Source: Chionis minor
Taxonomy: Eukaryota > Chordata > Aves > Charadriiformes > Chionididae
Assembly (NCBI GenBank): GCA_013398295.1
Contig: VZSF01001504.1
Coordinates: 1-64,000, forward strand
Reading direction: 5' to 3'
DNA: 64,000 nucleotides
Of this stretch, positions 38,509 to 51,169 are shown in pieces. Below the pieces are notes generated by a model. That model was given only the letters and a program-made list of their open reading frames with translations. It was not told where the DNA came from and did no database searches. The translations under genes and the position numbers were made by a program. The stretch's first letter is position 1. Every line of letters starts with the position of its first letter.

Positions 38509-38712
38509 CTAACACAGAAAGTATGTAGGGGTTTTCCCAACTTGTTTCACACAGACTGTTACCCCCAGCCACTGTTCACCAGCACACTTCATGCTGTCAG
38601 TCTGCTGATACCTTTCTTGGTCAGCAGGAAAAAATACAGGCTCACAGTTGCATGTAATTAAAGAGAACACAAAAATAAATGTGAAAAACATTTTGGATGC
38701 TGGTGTGTGCAT
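38509..38712 (-). other. Short open frame with signal-peptide-like start, doubtful
   Basis: The minus-strand frame starts MHTPASKMFFTFIFVFSLIT and continues CNCEPVFFPADQER. From the second Met this has the shape of a secretory signal (hydrophobic core, then a small/cysteine region). Donor-like sequence aag/gtatca follows the ER codons. The hydrophobic run may simply reflect T-rich DNA. No family is recognised and no partner exon was found. Confidence 0.12.
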
Positions 38713-41599
38713 GTTGGACTAAGGGCCAAGTGGCAGGAACTGGAAGAAAGGTCTGCTTTATGTCACTTGATTTTTAAATTCATAAGGCCAAATAGCACAC
38801 AGATATGCAAAACCCCTGCAGTTCCTCCTTGTGTGAATAAGTCTCATTCAGCACCACTCTTTCAGTATATCAATCCATTGCCTTTAATTTCAGCATTTCA
38901 GAGGGGAAAAAAAGTTGCACAAGTTTGTAATTTTTCATGAGGAACAGTTTAATATGTCAAAGACCTCTGGTCAAAGCTATCCTTCATTTCATGTTGTCTA
39001 AGCATATGCATGTCCCCATTTTCCACTAGGTGATATATTTTCAAGGAAAACTGCATGATTCTATGTAAATTTACTGCATCAGCGTTGATCTGTGCTGAAG
39101 GTCATGTTGGTTCTTTCTGACTCCGGGGACTCTTGGTACAAAAAGGCTGAGTACAGGAAGAAAAAGAGAGATGTATTAAAAAGAGAAAGAAGAAAAACAA
39201 AAATGAAGAGTGATTTCAAATTATCAGGCCACATCTGCAATAAAAAATGGAATTGAATATCTTTCTAGATGTCAGAACGTGTCATTTTAAGATCTCTTAC
39301 AATAAAAATCAACAAGACTGTTTGGTTCTTCGTTAATCTTCAGCACTAATTTGATTGAAAAAAGCCTTTTACTTCTGTGCTTTCTGCCCGACTGTACCTT
39401 GGACATAGGAACACGCCTGTTGTACAGCACAGAAGTGTGGGCACACTCTTAGGAGAAACAGCTCATGAAATGAGAACATAAGCATCTCTCTTGTTTATTT
39501 TATTTTAAATAGAGTAAAAAGAGAATCTATTTACCATCAATATTTAACATTACTAAATATCCTCAGAAATGAGTTAAAAAGTGAGGAGGCTGAAACCGAA
39601 GGCAATTATTTTGCAGTGATAGAATTTTGAAGAGACTGAATCATGAAGCAAAACCCCATGCCATTTTTGGGATAAACAATAAAAAGTGTCTTGACATTGC
39701 CAAGACATAAAAATTTCCTGTAAAGGAAGTGTAGGGCATGTAATCACTTTTTCACAAAAGAAAATAAGACTGACAGAAGGGGAGTTGGGGAAAAAAGATG
39801 TTAATGATTTTGAATATACCCTTATTAGTGGAGCAAAATTTACCAGAGGTCGGTGGGCAGATGTGGTTTTGAGCATCACTAAAGGGTGCTGCTACCTCTT
39901 ATTACTCTGCCATGAAAAGTAAGACTTCAGTGTACTTCTTGCATTTAATGTCTAAATCTGCTGATACTGAAAACAGCATGATCACTCTTGGCCATGTGCA
40001 CTACAGAGTATGAGACCACCAGGGTATGAGATTTTGTTAACTGCTGAAGATCAGCTGTGATCTGGATAGACAACACATGTCATTAATGGGCAGAATAAGC
40101 CAGAAGGGTTTCAGAAACACAGTACTTAGCCCAGGCCTCCAGTGAGCCATCTCTATCTTCTTTCTCCTCTTTCTTATTTTTTAATTCTTTCCCCCAAAGC
40201 AAAAATTTTACCAGATAAGGAGATGGGAACTAAAATGCCATGTGTCCTTTGATATAATGTTAGAGCAAGCTACTTTTGTCCTTTTCCAGCTTGTTAAAAA
40301 TCAGTTCTTGTTTTCCTATCACTTTTGACTTCCATATTTTGATTGGGTTTTCTTCATAATGTTGTGTCAGGGTTTTTTTTTATATTTGGAATGAAGTAGG
40401 TAACGGTAGCTTCTTTTAAAAAACTAGATTATTACCATATAATCAGAGATATTGATTTCACTGTAAACTTCTTATGTTTCCTCCATAGGCATGGAGGAAA
40501 TCAAAGGATACCGTCATCTTCCTGCTGATGATTTAAAAACTGCTGCTAATGGCTAGTGCAGTGAACTTACATTTTCTCTCCCTCTTCCTCTTTGTCTAAG
40601 TACTATTAACAGGTACTGGATTTCTTCAGTAGGGAGAAAAAAAAAGCCACTATAATGAATACTTTAATTTTTTTTAATCTGATTTGTTTTCTTCTTGTAA
40701 AGCTATAGTTTTGGCAATAAGAAAAACATTCCTAGCAGTAGCGGACAGTTAGTGAGCATTGGCCTTTATTGGAAAATACAAAGCTGAGCATCACAACAAT
40801 TTAGATGTGTTTGCAATATGCAAACATAGATCTGCATCAAATATTCTCCTTCAGTTTTTATACACAAGTAATGCTTTTTAAGGACTTTATGTAGAAGTAA
40901 ATTGTATTAATATGAAATAAATTAGTCCAGTACAGGACTTATTAGAGAGCACAGTCTTTTATCTCCTTGCCTGTTCTGGAGATAAATGCCCATTTCAGTG
41001 ACAGAATTACACTGATTTGAGCTCAACACATTGAAGGACTATTATATTTAAGGTCTTAAGGTCCTAAAATTCTCACCTATTAGTTCTTTTAAACTCTGAT
41101 CTGACTATTGTCAAAATGCAAACTAAATCTTAATTTCATATTAGTCTGTAGTCCATCTATACTACTGCACAACTATAGCCTCTTGGTATCAAAAGAGAAC
41201 TCACAAATCAAATAGAAATTAGGACAGTTAACTGCTACTTTTCACAACTGAAAAAAAATGTACATTGGATAACACTACAGGAAATTTGCTGTATCAGTTA
41301 CTCTCTGTGATTTTTACAATATCTCCATTGATTCCAGCATAAAAGTGGTGTTTCAAAAAGTCCTGAGAGGCAGTATAACAGACTGCTTAAAAATTATTCA
41401 AATGTCAAATTTCTGATTTACTGTAATGCAAATGCTAGTTTTTAAAGTTGATAGGTGAATGTATCTGTACATGTTCATATGTCAACAAACAACTCTTTCT
41501 ACCTTTATTAAAGACATATTACTATATAGCTTGTTGAAAACAGTACACCGCTGCATACATTGTTCCCTCCTGATTGACAAGAATACATTTCAGAAGCCC
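38713..41599. other. Unique non-coding sequence
   Basis: AT-rich. A 101-codon minus frame at 39574-39879 is unrecognised. No repeat of note. Confidence 0.6.
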
Positions 41600-42180
41600 C
41601 ATAAAAGCCACGAGTCTGCAGACATTCGGTAGAAAACCTTGCATATTCTGCAACCAGCTAGCAAATATTTGCAAGGGAGACAATTGCACTCATGGGAAAA
41701 CAATTGGAGTTGCACCACCACTGACCTCATTCATCACTTCCTGAAAGCAGCCTAGATAAAGTTTGCAGTTTTTCCTGTATGTGCTGCTTTGTGAAGTGTA
41801 AATGCACCAGGTGCAGTGACACAATTTCAGCCTGATACATTCTTTCAAATTAGCACATGAAGTATATGGCTTTCAATAATTGCATTCAATGCATATTTAC
41901 ATATAAAAGTCACATTAAGAACGCTACAATTTACATATGTGATGGTAATTACTTTGTTTTGGATTCATAGCATATGATTATATGCTTTCATTATACATTT
42001 TACCTGTATCAAGTCCAAGATCTGTGTGCTATGAGCTGCTTCTGTTTAACTAGTACATTCTTGGATGCTCTAATTTTCTCAGACATTTACACTATTTAAT
42101 TACTTGGATATCACAAACAACTGTGACATAAAGAATATGTAATTACACATTTACAAATGACAATGAGAACATAATGTGTC
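41600..42180. other. Possible conserved non-coding block
   Basis: This stretch lacks homopolymer noise and has many TAAT cores, octamer-like atgcatatttacat, CAATTG pairs and E-box-like caggtg. That texture is typical of developmental non-coding elements. This is an impression from motif density, not a demonstrated conservation signal. Confidence 0.25.
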
Positions 42181-45100
42181 TCTTTGCCTAGTTGCCTAGA
42201 ACAACTACAATCCTGACTGACAGAAACAGGATTTTCTCCTCTTCCCTCTTACCTCCTTGTCACCCCAGAAACTTCCCATATTCCATAGTTCTTTATGTAA
42301 GTGAAATGGAATCCTGCCTGCACTGATGCATTTTAACAGCAATTATATTCATATTCTTACACTAATGTCCATCATGATGATATCTGAGTATTCTCCGAAA
42401 ATTCAAAGTGACTCTTTGCTGCTGGAGTATTTTTAACTTGTTTTCTCTTCTCCTTGCACCTTTTTACTTCTATTTTTCACATATTTATATTTAGCGTGTT
42501 TTAAAGGAATAAAAATAGAAGACAGCACTATACATTTTACAAGGATATCTTTGTTCTCCGTGCACAACTGAAAACACTAAAAGCCTAGAAAAAATGTGAC
42601 TAGAAAGGATATGAAGGCAGCTTGCTGAACAGAATGTACTCAGAGATGAGCTCATGCATGTGTTATAATTTTAGTATATTTAACCACTAATTGGTGCTAA
42701 AGGTAGATAAGCAGATAAAAACTTTTTTTTAATTTTGAATAAGAAATGTGAAGACAGAGCTTTTTGTATGAAATGAGACTTCCTCCTTACATCCTTTCAT
42801 GTCTCCTCATAGACCGTGTTGAAAATACAGAATCATATCCAGCACAACTGTATCCACAGTACATCTCCTCCCATGCTGTCTCCTATGTTCCAGACAGTAG
42901 TCCCAGAGCGAAAGATAAAGCAAAAAAACTAGCCATATTTTCATCAGAATTTTGACGTAGAGGAAAATGAAGATAGAAACTGTAGCTTGACCGTACAGTT
43001 TCTCCTTCTGTGGAAGATACAAAAAGCTTGATCCTAATCACTGCATTTCTGTGCAGCCTTGACCACATCCCTTCCACCACATTGTGCAAACATTTCTGAG
43101 AGCTAAATCATCACTGTGGCACGACTGCTGCTCCTGAAAAACTCTATCCTGTAAATCAGCATAAACTGAGAATACATGAGCCATATTCTGAAAATGGTAA
43201 AAGAGCGCTTCTCTGAGGGTGAATGGCTTTTTCTGATAATCTCCAGCATATGTTTTACTGTATTCCAGCTTGAGCTGAGTGTTCCCCTGAAACCTTAGTA
43301 TGATGCCACAGGGATTGTTCACCTTTGCTGCGTTATAGAATTACAGAATGGTGCTGTGGTTTTGTTTCCAAACTTTTTGATTCTGGGATGTGTTCTTTTT
43401 ATAGGCTTTTTTTTGGTTGGTTTTTAGTCTTTTTCAAGTTAATTTAAATTCGTTTTCATTTAAATATGTGGTAATAACAAGAAACAAAACCATAAAAGTA
43501 TTTTCCTTTTTAAATTTAGTTTTGCAAAATATTTTTTCCAATAAGCACACCTAGACATGCTTCACTTTATTCATATGAAAGTATTATTTTTATTTTGGTT
43601 CCCTTTAGCCTTGTTAATCAGCCAGATTTCACTGTCAGACTGGCTACTTGTCATCTTCTATTTCTGAACTAATAACATAGGACACAACCTAGGTCTTTGT
43701 AGGTTCATCTTGTGTATAGCAGGTTGGAACTTAAATTTTTGCGCTCTTCAAACATTCATGAAGTCACATAGCTATTAAACTCATCAGGCAATAGTAAAAT
43801 ATATTTCTTGGTCTCATCTTTTTCTTTTGCTAGATGTAAAACCTCAGAATGCTTAAACAGTAGTAGCAGGTTACTTCTTCAATATACAGCATGATGCCGA
43901 ACCATTATGTCCAAACTAAACGTGTAGCTATATGCAAAAAAAAAATATCCTGAGAAAAAATACCCTTGGTGAAACTCAAATGTGAACATTATCATAAATT
44001 GTAGGAGATAAATCTCTATAATTAAATTACCCTTAAAAACAGAACTGTAAAATATTCTAATAGTATCTTAACTAAAAATCTCATACATGGATATGTTTAT
44101 ACTGATACAATTCACTGATTTCAAAACTTCATTTTTATGTGAGATTCAAGTTTTAAAGAAGACATGTTGTTACACATTCATTAACACCACAGGTTTGGAT
44201 TAATCTTGCCTAATTATACTTGTCCTATAACTGGTAGTAGCCACCCCAAACTGATCGTGTAGACACCATTTTCAGTCAGCAAAGAAAGACTGACAGCTCC
44301 AGAGTGCTTTAATTATAAAACATATACTTTACTGTTTTTATACTAGATTACATCTGATTAGAAGATGAGTCCGTAAAAATGCAATGTATATGGATAAAAA
44401 TTTTGATCAGAAAATAGTATAAAACTATGGTATGGATCATATAAAATGACTGTCGGCCAAGACATAATTCTGGTGGAACAGATGAAAGATAAGGATAAGT
44501 TGGGTGACAGGAGAACCATGGTTTCATGAAATGGCACCCCATCTGCACTACATTTTATGCTATTGGCAGCATTAGAGAATCTGCTTTGGAGCAGCAGAAA
44601 GGCTTTAACAACGTTTAGTGTTTATTTTTAATACAGTGGGATTGCAATAATTCCCTGATATCTCGAATCAAAATCTTTTCTTGATCGTTCTGCACTGACT
44701 TACTTGATTAAATGTCTATGACAATCAAATGCTGAAATGTTCTTCATATAAAACATAATCAGCAAAATTGCTGGTGAGTATCCCCATAGACAATTTTCTA
44801 TACAAGAAAGGTTTACAAAAGCTAACATCTCTTAAAAGTGTGCATTGCATCAGACTAATTATGCTCAGCCACACTAAGCATGATATTCTGATCTGTTAAA
44901 TGTTCCTTATTACTGCTTTCTCTCACCGCTCTTATAAGGGAAATTCCTGCTTCCATCAGTTAAAGACATTTTCAATCATTATGTGTCACATGTACTGTTG
45001 CTTCTATGTTATAATTATTTCAGAGTTAAAAAGAAGACTTCATTCTTTAATGCTATCACTTAAAGTCTCAGGAGTACCGGGTTCACCAAAAATCTGTAAA

Positions 45101-47735
45101 GGGGGGAAAAATACTCACACAGTAATTGAATTCATTGTGAATTTCACTTCTGATGTAACAACAAATGCGTCTTGGTCTCCAGTCCTTTGTTTCAATAATC
45201 ATTGTTAAATTCAGTTGGAGGATAGATATGAATATATAGGACTCAGATAAAAAAATAAAATTGACTCCTTATTTCTGTTAGAGCTTAAAATGTGATCTGC
45301 GCATATTTTATGTAACAGCAGAGGACATACAGTTGTTAAAAACTGCCTTCTATTCAGAAAGTCAAGATACAAACTACACAACCAGAACCCCTTTGTTCAC
45401 TTCTCAGCTGCTTTTTACCAGCCCAGGTTTAACTCATATACAAATTGTGTCAGCTAGCAACTTTGCATCATAAAAGACAAAATATTCTAAGAGAAATAAC
45501 ATTTACATTGAACCTTTTTACTTGCAGATAGACCCTCTTCTCAACACAACAGCTATGATTTTCAATCTTTTTAATAATTTCCAACCTATGCTAACAACCA
45601 GATCCTCAAAAGCATTGATAGTAGCAGTGGAAATGTATGTCCAGTACCAAATGATTATTATACTTCTGTTAGGTTATATGAAATGTCAGCTTTTTAGGTA
45701 TTGTGCAACCACTTGAAAGAAATTAAAAGTGTGGATTAAAAAGCAAAAAAACTACCCCAATATAAGTCCTAAACCTTCTCAGCTAAGCCAGAGAGAGTGA
45801 TATATTAAATTTTTTTCTCAGCTTCCAGCTAGAGAGGTTCATAAAAATATCGTGTGCTAAGCCAATGGAGGTCATCGTCAAATGCCAGAAGAGCATTTGA
45901 AGATATGCTTCTCTTAGTATATGTAATATTACAATATAACTCATCCTATTATTTCTGTGAGATGGATCTTGCTCTTCTTACTTGAATGCTATAGAAAGGA
46001 AAATAATAATTAATTGCATTTGAACAAGTTGTAACTACTGACAGTAGTATTGCAAAAAAGTATTGTAGAACTGGAGCATAATGCCAGTTTACCAACAGGT
46101 TTCCTCTGAATTACATAAACACTTAATTTTCATAGCCAGTAATTTTTATAAACTTCAAGCTCTCAATAACATTTTTCCTTGTTTTGCTGGATATGATCCC
46201 TACAGTTTATCAACACTTTCTGGCTCAGTGATGGAATATGACTAGCACAAAGTGACTACAGAGAGAAAGAATGCCACATCATTTATATTTTGTTTACTGA
46301 GAAAAATAACCCTACTTTTTAATGCTCTGTATTAACTTCCTTTTCAAAGACAAGGTTGTAAGATTATTTTCAGAACAGTAAGTAGGGTAGCTGTAAATGC
46401 TGTCTTCAAAACTGTCTCCTCTGTCACAATGGTCAATGAAGATTTTGTGGTCTTTAAAATCAGTGTAGTTGCACTAATTTATAAATGCTTCTTTACTTTT
46501 GGAGAATATTCTGGATGTTAAAAACAATATAATGTATGAGGTTCTGTTTACTAGTATTCCATTAACTCAAAGGGAGATGTAAAACTAGAATGCAAATTCA
46601 GAATAAATTCAGTCTAATCAAGTTATCTTTGCACCTTCAAAAGTCAATATCACACCTTCAGCTCACTGGGAAGAAATATTTCACTTTGCTATCAGCTCAT
46701 CATCAACTGACAATTCATGGAATGCAAGCAGTTTCTGGGGGTTGTTTCACTACTTTTAATCTCTAGGTATTGTGGCAGCCTTATCTGTGAATTTTCCTAC
46801 ATTGCCTGGTTCCTTAAAAGCTTTAACATGATTTTAGCATAGATTTTGATTGATGTTTTAATTTCCTTTATTAAAATATAATATATAAAAGGAAAGGAAT
46901 ATTTTAAGCTCCCAAATGACAATGAAATACTACTTACATTGTCATAGGGAGCTAACTTCCTATTAATACAATTGTATTTGACATTTCCATTAAAAAATAT
47001 TCCAGTAGTGTTATATTATTATGTCTTTGACAGCTCACTGTAGGTTCTATGGTTACATACTGATTTTAGATTATCACTTTACTGCATTTTTTCAATGTAC
47101 ATAAGAGGTCCACTTTAGAAAAAAACATTAATTTGTTTTTGTTCTGGAAGGGTGGTCATAAGATATTTACTGAATTCAATTAAACTTTTGCATAATGAGT
47201 GATGCTCTTAATATAAAGGAATTTGAAGTAGTTGCTCAAGGGAGAATTGAAATTAAGCTCTGGAAGTAGCTTTGCTAATTTTATGTCAGTTAAATGTAGG
47301 TTTTTGGACAACGTAAAGGAACATCTCTCAAGATGCATAATGAGAAACAGGAAGCCAGACATATGTGGAAAAAAGAATATGCAAGGAAAGACACTAGGCT
47401 GACTAGACAAAACCCCAGAACCAGCTAAGTTTAGCTGAAATTCTGAAGAATATGATTTCTGTCATGTTCCCATCATAAAGACACTTTTAAGGGTACACAG
47501 CAGCTCACGAAGCACAGAAAACCCAGCCTTCATGCTTTCTTAATCATTAGACCTTAAAACATATATGTATAACAATATGAATGTGACCATAGTATTATGA
47601 TTTCAAGTACTACCTCATAATGTAATTCAGACAAAAATTTAAAGAGTGTTAACAGTAACATCACAAGGTCAGGTAGGTATCTCAATAGCAAAAATTAGTT
47701 TTCATAGCGTATCATTTATACACAAATTATTTATT
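42181..47735. other. Unique AT-rich sequence, no gene seen
   Basis: Short frames only. A fragment tatagaattacagaatggt near 43334 vaguely resembles an inverted CR1 tail but is not followed by CR1 body sequence. A 102-codon plus frame at 44900-45208 is unrecognised. Confidence 0.55.
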
Positions 47736-48098
47736 CAGGTACATGATATATTCTGTCTGGGAGCTTGACCTCTGCATTGCCATCTGCTGATTGTAAATTT
47801 TGTGAAAAACATTGCGCCAGCCTCAGGTTTTTGCTTGTTCAGAAGATTATCCTTTCTACATTATTTAACTACCTGTCATTTGACCTTGTCTTGAAAATCA
47901 TTGTATGCTTCTCATGTCACTGCATTCACTGTTGACAGCTGCTGTTTATCACCAGAAGCTGTGGGGGGAAAATTACTCAGTGTACATCCTAGCCCACTTA
48001 CAAAAGCAGTTAGAGTAAAAAATAAATAGAAATGAGGAGTCCCTAAATACCAGCAGCTCGCACTTCAACAAATACAGGGAACACACAATGGTTATATC

Positions 48099-48457
48099 AG
48101 GTGTCATTGTACAGCTTCAGTCAGCATTCCTACTGCTCAAGAAAACAGATGAAGTGACACCTGTGGTTTCTAATATCAGAAAGCGCTAGCTTTAAAATAT
48201 GCCAAAGTGCAGCACATTAGTCTGCAGCACTGCTATTCTCTATCATAGGCTAAAAGCTAAACAAGCTAGTGACTGATCACTGTTTGCCCCAGTCTTATAA
48301 TCATCCATTACTGGCAACTGTCAAGACACAAATTCTGGGCTGGACGGACCTCCACGCTCAGCCTCTATGGCTGCTCCTCTGTTTTGATAAAACACCTGTC
48401 AGATGCAGAAAGCAGCATCAGGACGGTGATGCGGCGGACATCACATTTCAGGTGTGA
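48099..48457. promoter_or_regulatory. Cluster of T-box half-sites with a RUNX motif
   Basis: Three T-box half-sites occur within 360 bases: AGGTGTCA at 48099-48106 (plus), TGACACCT at 48155-48162 (the same site on the minus strand), and AGGTGTGA at 48450-48457 (plus, followed by AA). The second overlaps a RUNX-type TGTGGTTT at 48162-48169. The third lies in a 6-bp inverted repeat, ATTTCA-GGTG-TGAAAT. The region is less AT-rich than its flanks and contains CpGs near 48424-48437. This fits an enhancer-like element. A 62-codon plus frame across it (48269-48457) is unrecognised and probably accidental. Confidence 0.35.
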
Positions 48458-48470
48458 AATACAATCCCAG

Positions 48471-50855
48471 TCCTGGCCAAGTTTGGTTAGTAAAACTACA
48501 GTATGTGTTTTCATTTAAAGGTATCAATTCCTGTGTCATAGACAAATACGAGAATTTGCCCTTTGGTAACTGAAAATACACTCGCTTGCAACTTGATATG
48601 TTAATCCAGCTGAGTTCCTGCTAATCCTTTTGTACGGATGACATGAGCTGCTGGAACAGACACACTTCAGTAAGGGTACGACAGACAGTTATATTTAGTT
48701 TTCATATTTATATGTTTATTTCATTTTGAAATCTCTTTAGGGTTTGTGTAGAAACAGAAAGGCTACACATACAGAGCACTGTTAATGTATTTTTCCTAAA
48801 TTCTGTTCTGTGCACTTGGGAGGTCCATCTCCTTCATTTGCACTACCTCCTTTAAAACCCATTTTCCTCTTTTTACCTTTCTACCATCTGAAAGCTGTGA
48901 ATCGCATAGGCATAAGGCCAAAAAGGGCCCTATTGATGGAAAAGAAAATCCATCAAGTGACTTAATATAAAGACAATACCACTGGCTCATGAAGTGCCTG
49001 ATTATGGATCATAGGATTATTGGAAAACAATGCGAAGTATTGCAAAAGCTCAAGCTAAAAGAGTTTAAGACTACTTCTATTCTTCCCTGAACATTCACTT
49101 TACCACTGCTCAGTAGATCTTTGTTTCGGCACACTAAAGATTTTGACACATTAAAGAATGTTGAAATATAATCTCTCCAACGAGCTTTAGTCCCACTTTC
49201 TTGACTTATCTTATTTGTTTATATTAAACCTTTATGATTTAGACTTGCAAACTGTTTATGACATTGAAGTGTGACGTGCTTATAAAGAGATATATGTACC
49301 GCATTTACAGAACAACAAAAGACTAATTCTATATCCAAGCATAAAATTACTTAGGCTTTATGAAGATTTCTTGGATTGTCACACAAATAATTAAGCTGGG
49401 ATGGACACAAATTACTTTGAACATGCAAAGATGGGAAACTGCAAAAGGGTTTGCATTGCACAGCTTTCACATATCAGTATTAACTTTAAGGGGTTCCACC
49501 ACCGAGACAGGTAATCCTATATATAATAATACTCATGCCGCACACACTCTTAGCTGGTGAGTAAAACTAGAACAAGGAAGGGATAGAAAAATGACTGATG
49601 ACTATTCTTGCACATTAAAGGCTAGTGGGTTCACTCACATGTGACTCTTAATAGATTTTTCAATCTTGTGGATTGTGGGCTTGTGGAAAGTGAAGAGGTG
49701 GCACAGAACCTAATTCCTGTTGTAGGAAACAATAGTTTTAATTGTTCTTTTAAAGTATGGTCATCTTTAGGATGGTCCTCTGTATTTGGTTCTGTCCTTA
49801 AATATGCTAAAACTATTCTACAAAACAGAAAATAGTTATTAATTAACAAGATTTAAAAAAAAATCATTGACAAAAATATCCCACTGATTTTTCATTTGCT
49901 CATGGCAAAGAAATTTTGGAAACCTGCGTCACTAGTGAAACATTTGCATTTCATACAATGCTTCAAATATACTTTTAAAACAGGAAATAACACTTGTATG
50001 TTTCCTTGAAATGAATTTAAGCCTTCTCAAATAAGATTTTGATTAATTACATGTAAATGAATTCTAAGGAGTCTATAAAGGGATTTCTTTAGTTGTCAAG
50101 GTGATTTTTAATTAACATAAAATGGGAGTCTCTGTCCCGGTTTTCATCATTACTTATGATGTTACTGGAGGAGTTATGTCTCATCTTCATAAGGCTCACT
50201 TAATGCTTTAAGTATTTATGTAGCTTAGTCATATATATAAATTAGCAAAATAAATACTACAGCACTTGTTTGTTTTTAAATAAGAACTAGTACTATCAAT
50301 TCACATCATCTAACTTCCGCTTGGATGGATCATGAGCAACACGATTCTAAAATGTTGAATTATTGATCTTGGACAAACCATGACTAGACACAGTAGCAAA
50401 ACCATCTGAAAAATGCAAGTTTGACCAGAAATCTGTAATCTGCTTCCTGACAAAACCTTCAAATATCGCAGCTCATCTTCCTTTGAAATTTTCAACATGA
50501 AGCAATTTAATTCAACTTAACAAAACACTTCTGACATCTGATAATTTTGGTTATGCTATTTTCTTACAAGTATGAATCCAATATTTTTTGTAATGAACAC
50601 AAGTAATAGACAGATCCAGAAACTGATTTCATTAGACGACAATATTACATACTGCTGTGCTCTGACAATCAGCAAAAATCAGTCTTTGCATGAATTCAGA
50701 CTATTATTTAAAAGCTGAGGCACGTGGGATCAATTTAGTGAATACAGGGGAATGTTCGTCTTCACCAGTGGACCAATATTTCATTCATTTTTTTTCATGG
50801 AGTTTAGACTCCAGTGTCAGCTCCAATTTCAGTGAGCTCTTTTTTCAGTGGCCTC
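48471..50855. other. Unique non-coding sequence
   Basis: AT-rich with short frames on both strands. Nothing supportable. Confidence 0.6.
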
Positions 50856-50859
50856 TTCA

Positions 50860-51165
50860 CAGAGATTTAAAGGCCGGAAGGAGCTCTTAGAGTCATCTGT
50901 TCTTTTCATAACAAAGGCTATAAAAAAGTCATGCAATAATTCAGGAATTAAGTCCTTCATTTCTTTTAGGGTTATCATATGTGTTGGAGAGAAATGCGGT
51001 GGCTTGAATTTGAAGTCATGGAGCAACTACCATATCACTAAACACATTTTTCCAATGACTACATATAAAAGTACAATGCGCTCATCTAAACTGATCCTTT
51101 ATCTAGTTTCAGGTTCCATGTACAGGTTATTTTTACTTCTCTATATTATAAAGCTGTTTATTGCC
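50860..51165 (-). repeat. Ancient CR1-related LINE 3' fragment
   Basis: The plus strand follows the inverted 3' end of an old CR1-like family that I know from turtle and crocodilian genomes. The blocks match in order: tttaaaggccggaaggagct, agtcatctg, ataacaaaggctata, caataattcaggaattaagt, a tttaggg-ttatcata segment, ttgaatttgaagtcatggag with caactaccatatca, tttcaggttccatgtacagg, and aagctgtttattgccagaaa near the end. Divergence is high throughout, so the insertion is old. The homology is by remembered consensus pattern, not by alignment. The open frames within it are not functional genes. Confidence 0.6.
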
Positions 51166-51169
51166 AGAA

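Noticed and set aside
39054..39066. CR1-like tail string catgattctatg
   Set aside because: A single octamer-like match without upstream CR1 3' UTR sequence.
43330..43352. Possible inverted CR1 tail (tatagaattacagaatgg)
   Set aside because: Only about 18 bases resemble the tail and no CR1 body follows, so chance similarity is more likely.
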